64,000 bases of DNA from R-RK-3 sp031399085 (GTDB lineage Bacteria > Pseudomonadota > Alphaproteobacteria > Rhizobiales > Rhodomicrobiaceae), in NCBI GenBank assembly GCA_031399085.1, contig JANNOQ010000105.1, positions 124,001 to 188,000 of the forward strand, given 5' to 3'. The position numbers and the translations under genes are program-made. Under the pieces are notes generated by a model. That model did no database searches, was not told the DNA's origin, and worked only from the letters and a program-made list of their open reading frames with translations. Below, in pieces: positions 51,766 through 60,614 of the stretch; the first letter of the stretch is position 1, and each line of letters starts with the position of its first letter.

Positions 51766-52826
51766 CCATCGAGCATCTCTCGCTCTCGAAGGATACGACG
51801 GAAGCGGCCAAGCAGGACACAATGCTCAGTCCGCGCTTTTACACCACCGATTTCGCTGAGCTGGACAGGATGGACGTCAGCGGCGTGCGGGCGGAGTGGG
51901 ACGAGTTGATCGCGGAGATGCGCGCCGATCCCAATAAGGGGCATTTCAAGCAGACCGAGGACTGGGACCACATCGACCTGAACGATCTGCCCGAGGGTCT
52001 GCGCAAGGAGTTCATCGACTTTCTGGTCAGCTCGCTGACGGCGGAGTTTTCCGGCTGCGTGCTCTATGCCGAGATGAAAAAACGCGGCACCAACCCGGAC
52101 ATCGTCGAACTGTTCAAATATATGAGCCGCGACGAGGCCCGCCACGCCGGCTTTATCAATGACGCGCTAAAGGAGTTCAAGATCGGCGTCGATCTCGGCT
52201 ATCTGACGCGCACCAAGAAATACACCTTCTTCAAGCCGAAATTCATCTTCTACGCCACCTATCTGTCCGAAAAGATCGGCTATGCGCGCTACATCACTAT
52301 TTTCCGCCATTTCCAGCAGCACCCGGACCGGCGCTTCCACCCGATCTTCAAATGGTTCGAGAAATGGTGCAACGACGAGTTCCGCCATGGCGAGGCGTTC
52401 GCGCTTTTGATGCGCGCCAATCCGCATGTGCTGACCGGGATGAACAAGCTGTGGGTGCGCTTCTTCCTGCTGGCGGTTTTCGCCACGATGTATGTGCGCG
52501 ATCACGCTCGGCCGGAATTTCACAAGGCGCTCGGGATTGATCCGAGCGAATATGGTTTCAAGGTCTTCCGCATCACCTCGGAGATTTCCCGCCAGGTCTT
52601 CCCGCTGACGCTCGATATCGACAATCCCAGTTTTAAGGCGGGGCTCGACCGACTGCGGGATATTAACGAGGGAATGAATAAGGCGAAGACTCATGGCGGC
52701 ATTTGGGGCCGGGTGCGTTTTGCCGGGCTTGCCGCGATGGCGGCCGCCACCTTCGTGCGGCTCTATCTGCTGCCGACGAAAGACAATGCACTGCCGGCAA
52801 AGGCCCGGCTTGTTCCGGCTTGGTAA
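51762..52826 (+). CDS. acsF: Aerobic Mg-protoporphyrin IX monomethyl ester cyclase AcsF
   Basis: 354 residues. Di-iron oxygenase that forms ring E of chlorophyll using O2. Ferritin-like ligand motifs are visible: EFSGCVLYAEMKKR, SRDEARHAGF and CNDEFRHGEAF. Start ATG 51762 (MTIEHLS) in an ATGA overlap; the frame upstream lies within the previous gene. The presence of AcsF means bacteriochlorophyll can be made with oxygen present. The anaerobic BchE is not in this window. Confidence 0.97.
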   Translation: MTIEHLSLSKDTTEAAKQDTMLSPRFYTTDFAELDRMDVSGVRAEWDELIAEMRADPNKGHFKQTEDWDHIDLNDLPEGLRKEFIDFLVSSLTAEFSGCVLYAEMKKRGTNPDIVELFKYMSRDEARHAGFINDALKEFKIGVDLGYLTRTKKYTFFKPKFIFYATYLSEKIGYARYITIFRHFQQHPDRRFHPIFKWFEKWCNDEFRHGEAFALLMRANPHVLTGMNKLWVRFFLLAVFATMYVRDHARPEFHKALGIDPSEYGFKVFRITSEISRQVFPLTLDIDNPSFKAGLDRLRDINEGMNKAKTHGGIWGRVRFAGLAAMAAATFVRLYLLPTKDNALPAKARLVPAW

Positions 52827-52844
52827 TCGAAAGCGTTTTTGCTC

Positions 52845-53681
52845 ATGGCGGAATACGTTCTCCCGGCCCTTTACGCGCTCTTCCTGTGGTGGTTTTCCAC
52901 GGGCGCCATCCTCTATCTGGATGGGCTGCCGCCCCGCACCTTCAAATGGAGCATGCTAGGCGCGACCGCCGTTCTGGCCGGGGCGTTCTACGGCCTTGAG
53001 CGCACCTCCGACGACACCAGCGTCGGCGGCGCCTATGCGGCCTTTAGCTGCGGGCTGTTGATCTGGGGGTGGCAACAGATCAGTTTCTACATGGGATATG
53101 TCACCGGACCCCGGAAACAGATGTGTGCTCCTGGATGTTCGGGCTGGCCGCATTTCGTACACGCGCTGCAGGCCAGCCTGTATCATGAGATATCCATCCT
53201 AATCAGCCTCGGGCTGTGCCTCTGGCTAACCTGGGATGCGCCTAATCATACCGGCCTTTGGACGTTCCTGATCCTGTGGTGGATGCATGAGAGCGCCCGG
53301 CTCAACGTCTTTCTCGGCGTACGCAATCTCAATGAGGACTTCCTGCCGGAACACATGGCGTTTTTGAAGAGCTTCTTGAACAAAAAGCCGATGAATCTGC
53401 TCTTCCCGTTTTCGGTAACGATCTCAACGGTTGCGACCATGTGGGTCGGTCAGCAGGCCTGGTGGGCCACGACGCCGTTCGATGCCGCCAGCTACAGCTT
53501 CTTGACGGTGCTGATGGCGCTTGCCGTGCTCGAACACTGGTTCCTGGTGCTGCCGTTGCCCTCGGAAAAGCTTTGGAGTTGGGGGCTGGCCTCGCGCGAG
53601 CCGGTTTTGGTGGAAGCCACCGTGCCGGCCAAGCCGAGCCGAACCGCAATTCGCACGAAGATTGATCGGGACGACAGGTGA
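52845..53681 (+). CDS. puhE: Photosynthetic complex assembly protein PuhE (DUF3623)
   Basis: 278 residues, about seven membrane helices. Characteristic stretches: LFLWWFSTGAILYLDGLP, WQQISFYMGYVTGPRK and FLILWWMHESARLNVFLGV. PuhE influences reaction-centre/bacteriochlorophyll levels in Rhodobacter. ATG 52845 lies 18 bases after acsF; no strong ribosome site. Confidence 0.93.
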   Translation: MAEYVLPALYALFLWWFSTGAILYLDGLPPRTFKWSMLGATAVLAGAFYGLERTSDDTSVGGAYAAFSCGLLIWGWQQISFYMGYVTGPRKQMCAPGCSGWPHFVHALQASLYHEISILISLGLCLWLTWDAPNHTGLWTFLILWWMHESARLNVFLGVRNLNEDFLPEHMAFLKSFLNKKPMNLLFPFSVTISTVATMWVGQQAWWATTPFDAASYSFLTVLMALAVLEHWFLVLPLPSEKLWSWGLASREPVLVEATVPAKPSRTAIRTKIDRDDR

Positions 53682-53748
53682 CCAAACCGCAATTTCCACG
53701 TAAAACAACGATGGCTGAGGCGTTTTAAGCGCCCGGAGGGAGGCGAAT

Positions 53749-54999
53749 ATGGACTACGACAAGATCTTTCAAGACCGGATCGGACGGATTCATCAAGAAG
53801 GCCGCTACCGGGTTTTCGCCGACATCAAGCGCCGTTGCGGGGCCTTTCCGCAGGCGGAACATTTCCCGCCCGTCAGCCCATCGAGCAATGGCGCGCCCCG
53901 ACCCGTCACGGTCTGGTGCTCCAACGACTATCTGGGCATGAGCCAGCATCCGCTCGTGCGCGCCGCTATGCATCAGGCGATCGACGAGGTCGGCGCTGGC
54001 TCCGGTGGCACGCGCAACATTTCGGGCACCACCCATTACCATGTCGAGTTGGAGGCTGAACTGGCCGATCTGCACGGCAAGGAAGCCGCGCTGCTGTTCA
54101 CCTCGGCCTATGTGGCCAATGACGCCACGCTTTCAACACTCGTCCAACTCATCCCCGGCACGGTGATCTTTTCCGATGAGAAGAACCACGCCTCGATGAT
54201 CGCCGGCATCCGGCATGGCGGCGGCGAAAAGCGCATTTGGCGGCATAACGACACCGAGCATTTGGAAGAATTGCTGGCCTCCTACCCCGCCTCAACGCCC
54301 AAGCTCATTGTCTTCGAGAGCGTTTATTCGATGGACGGCCATATTGCGCCCATGCGGGCGATCTGCGATCTGGCTGAGAAATATGGCGCGCTGACCTATC
54401 TCGACGAGGTCCATGCGGTCGGCATGTACGGAGCGCGCGGCGGCGGCATCGCCGAACGCGACGGCGTGATGGACCGGATCGACATCATCAACGGCACGCT
54501 CGCCAAAGGCTTCGGCGTCATGGGCGGCTATATCGCGGCGAGCCGGGCCTGCTGCGACGCCATTCGCTCCTATGCGCCGGGCTTCATCTTCACCACCTCG
54601 CTTGCCCCGGCGATCGCCGCGGGAGCGCTCGCCAGCATCCGGCATCTCAAAGTCAGCCAGATCGAGCGGGCGCGGCATCAGGAGCGGGCGCGGACCTTGA
54701 AGGCGCGGCTGAAGGCGCGCGATCTGCCGGTGATGGACAATCCCAGCCACATCGTGCCGGTGCTTGTCGGCGATCCGGTGCATTGCAAGGCCGTCACCGA
54801 CATGCTGATGGCGCATTACGGCATCTATGTGCAGCCGATCAACTATCCCACGGTCGCCAAGGGCACCGAGCGCATAAGGCTGACGCCCGGCCCGCTGCAC
54901 ACGGACGAGCATATTGACTGGCTCGCGACCGCGCTGTCGGCTCTCTGGGCCAAATGCCCGGTTGGGCAGGGAAAATATGTGGGGCTGGCGGCGGAATAG
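53749..54999 (+). CDS. hemA: 5-aminolevulinate synthase
   Basis: 416 residues. PLP enzyme condensing glycine and succinyl-CoA to 5-aminolevulinate, the start of tetrapyrrole synthesis (the C4 pathway of alphaproteobacteria). N-terminus YDKIFQDRIGRIHQEGRYRVF; pyridoxal lysine in NGTLAKGFGVMGGY. A CGGAGGGAGG ribosome site precedes ATG. Last gene of the bchF-puh run; a second hemA copy elsewhere in the genome is likely but cannot be seen here. Confidence 0.97.
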   Translation: MDYDKIFQDRIGRIHQEGRYRVFADIKRRCGAFPQAEHFPPVSPSSNGAPRPVTVWCSNDYLGMSQHPLVRAAMHQAIDEVGAGSGGTRNISGTTHYHVELEAELADLHGKEAALLFTSAYVANDATLSTLVQLIPGTVIFSDEKNHASMIAGIRHGGGEKRIWRHNDTEHLEELLASYPASTPKLIVFESVYSMDGHIAPMRAICDLAEKYGALTYLDEVHAVGMYGARGGGIAERDGVMDRIDIINGTLAKGFGVMGGYIAASRACCDAIRSYAPGFIFTTSLAPAIAAGALASIRHLKVSQIERARHQERARTLKARLKARDLPVMDNPSHIVPVLVGDPVHCKAVTDMLMAHYGIYVQPINYPTVAKGTERIRLTPGPLHTDEHIDWLATALSALWAKCPVGQGKYVGLAAE

Positions 55000-55024
55000 G
55001 CCGCCGCAAACGAGGCATCCAAAG

Positions 55025-55070
55025 AAGGCCGCTCGATCCGCATCCTGGCGGCGAGCGGCCTTTGATATTT
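55025..55070 (+). terminator. Hairpin after hemA
   Basis: AAGGCCGCTCG (55025-55035) pairs with CGAGCGGCCTT (55052-55062), an 11-base perfect stem followed by TTTGATATTT. It lies 26 bases after the hemA stop and probably ends the long bchF-hemA transcript. Confidence 0.75.
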
Positions 55071-55236
55071 CAGCTCAGATTATAGCGCTGAACCGGCATG
55101 GCCGATTAAGCGCCCTTATTGTGCAATAAGAGCGCGGCATAGCGAACTGTCTACGCCTGCCGCGCTCGAAATGGAAACCGGATCATTCGGCGCCTACCAA
55201 GCGAGGCGGCGCGGAAGAGATCCAATTGTCGAACGA

Positions 55237-55677
55237 TTATTTGGCGGGGAATTTCTTGAGGTAGGCAATGACATCCTTGCGCTCGGTCTCGTTGGCGAGC
55301 TTGAACGTCATCTTGGTTGAACCCGTGGCGAGGTCGGCCTTGCCGGCGTCGGTCAAGAACTTCTTCAAAAACGCGTTCGGATCAGGGAGATAGTCGAAGA
55401 TCAGCTGCTCGGTCCAAACCAAGCCGTTGGCTCCGGCCGCTTTGTTAAGCGGCGAATAGGCAAACCCCTCGATTGTTCCAGCCGCGCGTCCGATGACGCC
55501 ATTCTGGGTCGGGCCTACACCGTTCTTGGCGCCATCGCCAACCTTATGGCAGGCTAAGCACTTCTTAAAAACCTGCTCGCCCTTGACCGCATCCCCGCCG
55601 AGATCCTGGGCCGCCGCCGGTGCCGCTGCAGCCGCGAAAAGAAGGACCGCGGCAAGCAATTTACCTTTAGTTTTCAC
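55237..55677 (-). CDS. Soluble class I cytochrome c (cytochrome c2-type)
   Basis: 146 residues. The signal peptide is KTKGKLLAAVLLFAAAAAPAAAQ, then one haem site CLACH and a distal Met in GSTKMTFKL. Periplasmic electron carrier, by position and type a likely donor to PufC or a link from cytochrome bc1. GTG 55677 is chosen because AGAGGAAA lies directly upstream; ATG options further up lie outside a sensible signal peptide. An insertion after the haem region and the FDYLPDPNAFLKKF stretch match medium-length c2 cytochromes. Confidence 0.9.
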   Translation of the reverse strand: MKTKGKLLAAVLLFAAAAAPAAAQDLGGDAVKGEQVFKKCLACHKVGDGAKNGVGPTQNGVIGRAAGTIEGFAYSPLNKAAGANGLVWTEQLIFDYLPDPNAFLKKFLTDAGKADLATGSTKMTFKLANETERKDVIAYLKKFPAK

Positions 55678-55910
55678 GGTGTTTCCTCTCATTCGTAAAA
55701 AAGCGCCGAATACTAGCGACAGCCTTTTGGCCGGGTCAAGGCGCATTGTCAGCCAAAGATGACACTCGTCAATGAATGCAGTCTGAATTGCAACGCGCGG
55801 CGCCTCCAGCGGTTCAGTTTGCCGCATGAATGTTATTGAAAATCAAGGAAACGTCCGTTGCCGCCGGCTTAGCTGGTGTTATCGCTTCATGTTGCCGCAG
55901 CGAGTGACGG

Positions 55911-57449
55911 CTAATGCGGCGTCCCGGCGTCCTGCCAATATTTATCCCGCAGCAGCCGCTTATACAGTTTGCCCGTCGGGTGGCGCGGCAATTCCTCCAT
56001 GAAGTCGAACTGGCGCGGCATCTTGACCGGCGAGATGCGCTCGCGCGTCCAGGCGGCAAGCTCGTCGGCGAGGGCATCGGTGGCGTCGCGCCAGTCGGCG
56101 GGCTGGATCACGGCCACGACCTTCTCGCCCATGTCCGGGTCCGGCGCGCCGATCACCGCGACATCGGCCACACGCGGATGCGTGATGAGCAGGTTCTCGA
56201 CCTCTTGCGGGTAGATGTTCACGCCGCCGGAAATGATCATGAAGCTCTTGCGGTCGGTGAGAAAGAGATAGCCGTCCTCGTCCAGCCAGCCGACATCGCC
56301 GAGCGTCGTCCAGCCATGCCGGTTGGTCGCGGCGGCGGTCGTGCCGGGATCGTTGTGATAGTCGAAGCTGTTGCCGCCGGAGAAATACACCGTGCCCTCG
56401 GTGCGCGGCGGCAGCTCCTCGCCGTCATCGCCGCAAATATGCACCGCGCCGATGAGCGCGCGCCCGACCGAGCCGGGCCGCTTCAGCCATTCGTCGGACC
56501 AGATCAGCGTCAGCCCGTTAAACTCGGTGCCGGCGTAATATTCCATGAGGATCGGTCCCCACCAATCGATCATCGCCTGCTTGACCGGCACGGGGCAGGG
56601 GGCTGCGGCATGGATGGCGAGGCGGAAGGACGAGAGGTCGTAACGGCTGCGGGCGGTCGCGGGCAGTTTGAGCATCCGCACGAAATGCGTCGGCACGAAT
56701 TGGGCGACGGTGACGCGATATTGCTCGATCGCCCAAAGCGCGATTTCCGCCTCGAATTTCTGCATGATGACGACGGTGCCGCCGAGGCGTTGCGCCGCCA
56801 TCGACCAGCGCAGCGGCGCGGCGTGGTAGAGCGGGGCAGGGCAGAGATAGATGCTGTTCGCCCCGAAATCATAATGGGGTTGCGTGAGCGTCGCGAGCGG
56901 CGTCGGCTGCTCGATTGCCGGGTCTTCCGGCAGCTTGGGCTTGATGCCCTTTGGACGCCCGGTCGTGCCCGAGGAGTAGAGCATATCGGAGCCCGCGCGT
57001 TCGTCCTGGATGGGCGTCGATGGCTGAGCCGCGAGCGCGGCGTCCCAATCGAGGAAAGCAGGCTTGGTCCCGCCGGTCATGTAGAATTTCACGCCCTCCA
57101 CGCGCTCGAAGAGTGGGGCGGCAACCTTGGCGGTCGCTTGCGAGGCGACGAGCAGTTTGGCGCCGCTATCGCGAAGGATGAATTCGACCTCTGACGGCAG
57201 CAGACGGGTGGAGATGGCGACGATATAGAGCCCCGCGCGCTGAGCGCTCCAGGCAATTTCAAGCAGCCGGGGCGTGTTTTCCAGCAGCACCGCGACCCGG
57301 TCGCCGATGACAAGGCCTTCGCCGCGTAGCAGCCAAGCGCCTTGATTGGAACGCCGTTCGAGATCCGCGAACGACACTGTCTCGCCAGTTTCGGCCACGA
57401 TCATGGCAGGCTTATCAGGAAAGGACGCCGCATGAACCCGCGGATGCAT
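55911..57449 (-). CDS. Acyl-CoA synthetase (AMP-binding), first copy
   Basis: 512 residues of the ANL superfamily. AMP-binding motif YSSGTTGRPKGIKPK, A5-type EYYAGTEFNGLT, GDVGWLDEDGYLFLTDRK hinge and C-terminal catalytic Lys in HPTGKLYKR. ATG 57449 with GGGAGGA upstream. Activates a carboxylic acid to its CoA ester. Members of this subgroup are annotated as acyl-CoA, bile-acid or cyclohexanecarboxylate ligases; the substrate is not determined. Divergent from the TetR gene. Confidence 0.88.
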   Translation of the reverse strand: MHPRVHAASFPDKPAMIVAETGETVSFADLERRSNQGAWLLRGEGLVIGDRVAVLLENTPRLLEIAWSAQRAGLYIVAISTRLLPSEVEFILRDSGAKLLVASQATAKVAAPLFERVEGVKFYMTGGTKPAFLDWDAALAAQPSTPIQDERAGSDMLYSSGTTGRPKGIKPKLPEDPAIEQPTPLATLTQPHYDFGANSIYLCPAPLYHAAPLRWSMAAQRLGGTVVIMQKFEAEIALWAIEQYRVTVAQFVPTHFVRMLKLPATARSRYDLSSFRLAIHAAAPCPVPVKQAMIDWWGPILMEYYAGTEFNGLTLIWSDEWLKRPGSVGRALIGAVHICGDDGEELPPRTEGTVYFSGGNSFDYHNDPGTTAAATNRHGWTTLGDVGWLDEDGYLFLTDRKSFMIISGGVNIYPQEVENLLITHPRVADVAVIGAPDPDMGEKVVAVIQPADWRDATDALADELAAWTRERISPVKMPRQFDFMEELPRHPTGKLYKRLLRDKYWQDAGTPH

Positions 57450-57587
57450 GGCGTCTGGTCCTCCCGGGCGTTTCCTCGATAACAAGACGCCGGCCGGCCG
57501 ATTTTCGGCTTCTGGCCGATCGCGATAGATGCGATGCGCCTGCTTTCGAGCCGATAATTGCGAACTACGCCCGATTGGTCAAGGCAT

Positions 57588-57603
57588 TTATTCAGCCGAT
57601 TAA
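57588..57603. promoter_or_regulatory. 16-bp element TTAATCGGCTGAATAA (minus strand), possible TetR operator
   Basis: Read on the minus strand it matches the elements at 58417 and 62217 in the frame TTAATC-N5/6-ATTAA, with one changed base. It lies in the 302-base gap between the divergent acyl-CoA ligase and TetR genes (57450-57751), which otherwise holds no gene. Confidence 0.45.
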
Positions 57604-57751
57604 CTAAGCGTGCGGGTTGGTCGCGGTGTGGTATAAGGAAATGTTTGCTTGCAAGGCAATATCCTGCTCAAGCAAGCCGTTTGCGGCTTAGGAAATCGGC
57701 AGTGCCGCAGCTCGTTGGGACTAGAGGAACTGCTAGGATGAGCTGCCAAAA

Positions 57752-58420
57752 GTGAAGGCCGTGACCAAATTATTCCGCCCCCAAGCCTCGCCGCAGGGCT
57801 CGCTCGATCAACGCGGCAGCGCCCGCGATCAATTGCTGGCGGCGGCGAGCGATCTGATGCGCGAACGCGACAGCATCGACATCTCGTTGATCGACCTGGC
57901 GCGTCGGGCGCAGGTTAACTCCGCGCTGGTCAAATATTATTTCGGCAATAAGCAGGGCTTGCTGACCGCGCTGCTCGACCGCGATCTTTCGATGGCCATC
58001 GAGCAGCTAAGCGCGCTGGTTGCCAGGGACATTTCGCCCTCGCAGAAGATGCGGCTGCATTTGGCGGGGCTGATCAAGATCTATTTCCGCTTCCCCTATC
58101 TGAACCGTCTGCTGATGGCAACGATCCGCGACAGCTCCGACGTGCAAAGCCAAACCATCGCGGAGCGTTTTCTCGGGCCGATTTACGCGGCTTACGAAAT
58201 CATCCTAACGGATGGAGTTAAGGCGGGAGAATTCCGGCCGGTCGATCCGAAATTCTTTTATTTCACTGTGATCGGCGCGTGCGACCAGATTTTTTCGGCG
58301 CGGTTCGTGCTGCGATCCGTACATGGCATTACCGATATCGACGACGATTTGCGTCGCGCCTATGTCCAGCATACGACGGAGATGATCATGGCCGGCCTCG
58401 CGGCGCCACCCGCGCTTTAA
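57752..58420 (+). CDS. TetR-family transcriptional regulator
   Basis: 222 residues. N-terminal TetR DNA-binding domain (about 25-72: ARDQLLAAASDLMRER, LIDLARRAQVNSALVKYYFGNKQGLL), then a helical ligand domain with many aromatic residues. GTG start at 57752; no strong ribosome site. Surrounded by fatty-acid/acyl-CoA genes and by 16-bp palindromic elements, so it most likely responds to an acyl-CoA or a related effector. Confidence 0.88.
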   Translation: MKAVTKLFRPQASPQGSLDQRGSARDQLLAAASDLMRERDSIDISLIDLARRAQVNSALVKYYFGNKQGLLTALLDRDLSMAIEQLSALVARDISPSQKMRLHLAGLIKIYFRFPYLNRLLMATIRDSSDVQSQTIAERFLGPIYAAYEIILTDGVKAGEFRPVDPKFFYFTVIGACDQIFSARFVLRSVHGITDIDDDLRRAYVQHTTEMIMAGLAAPPAL

Positions 58421-58432
58421 TCGACCGATTAA
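58417..58432. promoter_or_regulatory. Palindrome TTAATCG-N2-CGATTAA between tetR and the acyl-CoA dehydrogenase gene
   Basis: Seven-base perfect inverted arms with a 2-base spacer. It overlaps the TetR stop codon and lies 40 bases before the acyl-CoA dehydrogenase start, an ideal place for an operator of a dimeric repressor. Confidence 0.6.
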
Positions 58433-58472
58433 ACATAGAATGCCCGAATTAAGGCAAAGAGGGAGTTCGCCC

Positions 58473-59615
58473 ATGCTTCAGCTCGATAGCCGCTCAGCCT
58501 ATCAGGAAGATCACGCGGTTTTCCGCGACTCCGTGCGCAAATTCCTCAGCCGCTCGGTCGTTCCGAACCTTGACCGATGGGAAAGCCAAGGCGTCGTCGA
58601 TCGGGATTTCTGGCGTGCGGCGGGGGAGGCCGGACTGATCTGCCCGAATGTGTCGCCGGACCATGGTGGGCTGGGGCTCAACTTCCGCTACAACGCCGTG
58701 ATCGACGAGGAGTTCGCCTATGCGGGGACGTCGACTGGCCTTTCATTGCAGTCGGATATCATCGCCCCGTATATTGCCCAATATGGCTCGCAAGAGCAAA
58801 AGCAGCACTGGCTTCCACGAATGGTCAGCGGCGAAGTCGTTACAGCCATCGCGATGACGGAACCGGGCGCGGGCTCCGATCTCCAGGGCATCAAGACGAC
58901 GGCGCGCAAGGACGGCAATCATTACGTCGTCAGCGGCAGCAAGACCTACATCTCCAACGGCCAAAATTGCGATCTGGTGATCGTCGTCGCCAAGACCGAC
59001 CCGGACGCCGGCGCCAAAGGCATCAGCCTTATCCTGGTCGAAACGGACCGGGACGGTTTTTCGCGCGGGCGCAATCTCGACAAGATCGGCCACAATGCGG
59101 CGGACACCTCGGAGCTGTTCTTCCAAGAGGTGCGCGTGCCAATCACCAATTGCCTCGGCGAGGAGGGCAAGGGCTTCGCCTATCTCATGAACCAGCTGCC
59201 GCAGGAGCGGCTTTCGATCGCGGTCAGCGCGCAGTCATCGGCGCAGCGCGCTTTCGACGAGGCGGTCGCGTTCACGAAGGACCGGAAGGCGTTCGGCCGG
59301 ACCATTTTCGACTTTCAGAACACGCGCTTCACGCTCGCCGACCTTGCCGCCAAACTGCAAGTCGGCTGGGCGCATCTTGACTGGGCAATCAACCGCCACG
59401 CCGATGCGAAGTTGACCGCGGCCGAGGCGTCCGCCGCCAAGCTGTGGCATACGGAGCTGCAATGGGAGGTCGTCGACGCGGCTCTGCAACTTCATGGCGG
59501 CGCGGGGTACATGAACGAATATCCGATTGCCCGGCTGTGGCGGGACGCGCGCGTGACGAGGATTTTCGGCGGCACGAGCGAGATCATGAAGGAGGTGGTA
59601 AGCCGCTCGCTGTAA
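58473..59615 (+). CDS. Acyl-CoA dehydrogenase, long-chain (ACADL) type
   Basis: 380 residues. FAD-binding regions AIAMTEPGAGSDLQGIKTTA and YISNGQNCDLVIVVAKT; C-terminal RIFGGTSEIMKEVVSRSL. The short/medium-chain catalytic Glu position (YEGT) is Gly here, as in long-chain acyl-CoA dehydrogenases. There the Glu lies in the LPQERL segment, present in this protein (NQLPQERLSIAV). ATG 58473 with GAGGGAG upstream; ATG 58440 is an alternative. First oxidation step of beta-oxidation. Confidence 0.9.
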   Translation: MLQLDSRSAYQEDHAVFRDSVRKFLSRSVVPNLDRWESQGVVDRDFWRAAGEAGLICPNVSPDHGGLGLNFRYNAVIDEEFAYAGTSTGLSLQSDIIAPYIAQYGSQEQKQHWLPRMVSGEVVTAIAMTEPGAGSDLQGIKTTARKDGNHYVVSGSKTYISNGQNCDLVIVVAKTDPDAGAKGISLILVETDRDGFSRGRNLDKIGHNAADTSELFFQEVRVPITNCLGEEGKGFAYLMNQLPQERLSIAVSAQSSAQRAFDEAVAFTKDRKAFGRTIFDFQNTRFTLADLAAKLQVGWAHLDWAINRHADAKLTAAEASAAKLWHTELQWEVVDAALQLHGGAGYMNEYPIARLWRDARVTRIFGGTSEIMKEVVSRSL

Positions 59616-59816
59616 TGGCGCGCGCGAACGCGTTGGGTGTGCTACTGTTGCGTTCACGCCAAACGCCTCCATCGGAGTGCTGATTGGAACATATCCGGGT
59701 TGGAGCGTGTTTCTGCTCATCCCGCGACGAAACGCATCAAATGGCGCTGAAATCGGGTGAGCCGCAGGAACGCGAGCGCTCGCCTCCATTTCACGAATGC
59801 GCGCCGAGGAGATATC

Positions 59817-60419
59817 ATGGCCGAGCGTTCCAAAACCTCCGACGACAGCATGACCCATGAGGATATCTGGCAGGCCTTCAATTCGGTGGTCAACATGTCC
59901 CATACCGAGCTGAAAAATTGGCTCGGATCGGATCAGAGCCGTATGGTCGGCTGGACCCATGATGGCGAAAGCGAAAGCGTCGGCCACCAGTCTGGGCATA
60001 GGATCGTCGCCATCAAGCAGAAGAAAAAATCGGATCTCACCGATCACGATTACCGCCAAATGCGCCAAGTGCTCGGCTACGTCCACCGCCACATGGCGCA
60101 AGGTGGTCCCGCCGAGGACATCGAGCATTCGCGCTGGCGCTATGCACTGATGAATTGGGGGCATGATCCGCTGAAGAGCGACCCATCGACAACCACGGGA
60201 ACAAAGATGGCCGAGGAGTTGAAAAAAGGCGACAAGGTGGAATGGGACACCAGCCAAGGTAAAACGCACGGTACGGTGCTGAAGAAGCAGACGTCGAGCA
60301 CTCAGATCAAGACTCATAAGGTTGCCGCGTCGAAGGACGATCCGCAATACATCGTCGAGAGCAGCAAGTCGGGCAAAAAGGCGGCTCATAAGCCTGAAGC
60401 GCTGGAGAAAAAGTCCTAG
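59817..60419 (+). CDS. DUF3140-DUF2945 (HVA1-like) two-domain protein
   Basis: 200 residues. The N-terminal part (HEDIWQAFNSVVNMSHTELKNWL...MRQVLGYVHRHMAQ) is a DUF3140-type domain. The C-terminal part (ELKKGDKVEWDTSQGKTHGTVLKKQ...DDPQYIVESSKSGKKAAHKP) is the DUF2945/hypervirulence-associated TUDOR-like domain, which in other genomes is a separate small protein. Highly charged and soluble. GAGGAGA precedes ATG 59817. Function unknown; such domains are found in stress- and DNA-linked contexts. The 201 bases before it show no gene. Confidence 0.75.
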   Translation: MAERSKTSDDSMTHEDIWQAFNSVVNMSHTELKNWLGSDQSRMVGWTHDGESESVGHQSGHRIVAIKQKKKSDLTDHDYRQMRQVLGYVHRHMAQGGPAEDIEHSRWRYALMNWGHDPLKSDPSTTTGTKMAEELKKGDKVEWDTSQGKTHGTVLKKQTSSTQIKTHKVAASKDDPQYIVESSKSGKKAAHKPEALEKKS

Positions 60420-60573
60420 AGTTTGATCATTTCAGGCGGAAATACGTGACCTAAAGCCTCGGGTGGATAGGCGGCGATCAGCGCGCGTTGTCCACTGTCG
60501 TCTTCCCAGACAGCCGTCAGGCTGATCCGGGATCTACTCGCATATCCGCCGGCACTTGGCGGGCATGATTAGG

Positions 60574-60594
60574 CCCCGGCTCTGACGGCCGGGG
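60574..60594. terminator. Hairpin between the DUF3140 gene and the second acyl-CoA ligase
   Basis: CCCCGGC (60574-60580) and GCCGGGG (60588-60594) form a 7-base stem between convergent genes, with no T-run. A weak candidate terminator; the rest of the 195-base gap shows nothing. Confidence 0.35.
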
Positions 60595-60614
60595 CGACGA
60601 TCGTCGGCCGGCGA

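Noticed and set aside
55911..57449. Idea that this acyl-CoA ligase is RpfB, the DSF turnover ligase
   Set aside because: It is 42 kb from rpfF, sits with beta-oxidation genes, and generic ANL motifs cannot show RpfB identity. Not claimed.
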